DNA of 64,000 bases, from NCBI RefSeq assembly GCF_900110945.1, contig NZ_FOFL01000001.1:992001-1056000 (forward strand), in the 5' to 3' direction. The translations under genes were made by a program, and so were the position numbers. The stretch's first letter is position 1; the number at the start of each line of letters is the position of its first letter. The notes beneath the pieces were generated by a model. The model was not told where the DNA came from, made no database searches, and saw nothing but the letters and a program-made list of their open reading frames with translations. The stretch is from Devosia sp. YR412. GTDB taxonomy: Bacteria > Pseudomonadota > Alphaproteobacteria > Rhizobiales > Devosiaceae. Below, piece after piece: positions 63,640-64,000 of the stretch.

Positions 63640-63940
63640 AATCTTCCCCTGTCATTAAGGATCATCATCGTCCGGTCGATTCTTGTCCTGCATTGAAGCT
63701 TGCCTGCTGCCATGCGCTGAGTGACACATCGATGGCCTCTTAGCGTTGAGATCGCTGGAAGCGCTCGATTTTCAGTTCCATCCTCATCCTCCGAACCGGC
63801 CGCTGAATGCCCCCCGCGCATTGAGAGGACCGTTGTTGAATTCCTTCTGTCCGAATGGAAGGACAGGACCTGTCAGCTACGTGCAATGTTCGTCATCATA
63901 TTCCTTGACAGGAATATTCCTATTTGAGCATATAACCTCT
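63640..63940. promoter_or_regulatory. 301-base divergent intergenic region with a -35-like element and palindrome
   Basis: TTGACA at 63905-63910 is a good -35 element; no equally good -10 lies 17 bases downstream (TATAAC at 63931 is 20 bases away). The perfect palindrome GGAATATTCC follows directly at 63911-63920 and could be an operator of the ArsR-type gene. The remaining sequence shows nothing recognisable. Confidence 0.4.
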
Positions 63941-64000
63941 ATGTTAATATTTACAGCCATAGCCGACCCCGTGCGGCGCGACATTTTGGGATTGCTCCTC
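63941..64000 (+). CDS. ArsR-type winged-helix regulator (partial, first 20 codons)
   Basis: Only the first 20 residues are in the window: ATG 63941 opens MLIFTAIADPVRRDILGLLL. The ADPxRRxIL helix is the hallmark N-terminus of ArsR-family regulators. It is divergent from the LysE-type exporter gene. There is no clear ribosome-binding site before the ATG, so the start could differ. The rest of the gene, and so its effector, cannot be seen. Confidence 0.7.
   Translation, partial: MLIFTAIADPVRRDILGLLL

Overview
The window is GC-rich DNA from an alphaproteobacterium, most likely Hyphomicrobiales of the Devosia type. That placement is inferred from gene content: a homospermidine synthase, an HWE-family histidine kinase, many ABC importers each paired with its own LacI, GntR or LysR regulator, and strong GC bias at third codon positions. 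I found no rRNA gene, complete tRNA gene, CRISPR array, insertion sequence or phage module. Both edges cut genes: leuC on the left and an ArsR-type regulator on the right.

Bases 1-35551 are four consecutive uptake-plus-catabolism blocks. (1) 1-12080: a divergent leuC homologue, hyuA-hyuB (hydantoinase/oxoprolinase), a LacI regulator, a one-permease sugar ABC importer, a histidinol-dehydrogenase-like enzyme and a zinc alcohol dehydrogenase. A 14-bp palindrome lies in front of hyuA, the regulator and the importer and probably defines one regulon. (2) 12104-21476: an oligopeptide-type ABC importer divergent from a GntR regulator, followed by a mannonate-dehydratase-family enzyme, 5-dehydro-4-deoxyglucarate dehydratase and a GH1 glycosidase; this suggests use of uronate-containing glycosides. 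(3) 21584-28126: a LysR regulator, a polyamine-type ABC importer and a gamma-aminobutyraldehyde-type dehydrogenase, hence probable putrescine use. (4) 28249-35551: a CUT1 sugar importer, a sugar isomerase/epimerase-like TIM barrel and a Gfo/Idh/MocA dehydrogenase, divergent from a second LacI regulator with two operator-like palindromes between.

Bases 35552-37562 look different: an 867-base AT-richer gap containing a sequence like a tRNA 3' end, and a stand-alone ATP-dependent DNA ligase. Bases 37611-43436 hold two exported ferritin-like proteins and a type I secretion locus: a 97-residue Ser/Asp-rich protein with no Lys or Arg, an attenuator-like hairpin, the ABC exporter, the HlyD-type adaptor, and a 315-residue protein whose last 169 residues also have no Lys or Arg. 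I regard this as the most interesting locus.

Bases 43998-64000 are mixed accessory genes: a DUF4142 protein, a DUF1761 membrane protein, a SnoaL-fold protein, homospermidine synthase coupled to an FAD oxidoreductase, a sugar dehydrogenase fused to a PEBP domain, an exported esterase, a sensory cluster (HWE kinase, single-domain response regulator, hybrid kinase), a flavodoxin-fold reductase, a GH15 enzyme, an SDR, a nucleoside deaminase, an EamA transporter broken by one stop codon, a metallophosphoesterase and a LysE exporter. Convergent gene pairs are often separated by strong hairpins. All functions are assigned by reading the translated sequences against remembered families; nothing was searched.
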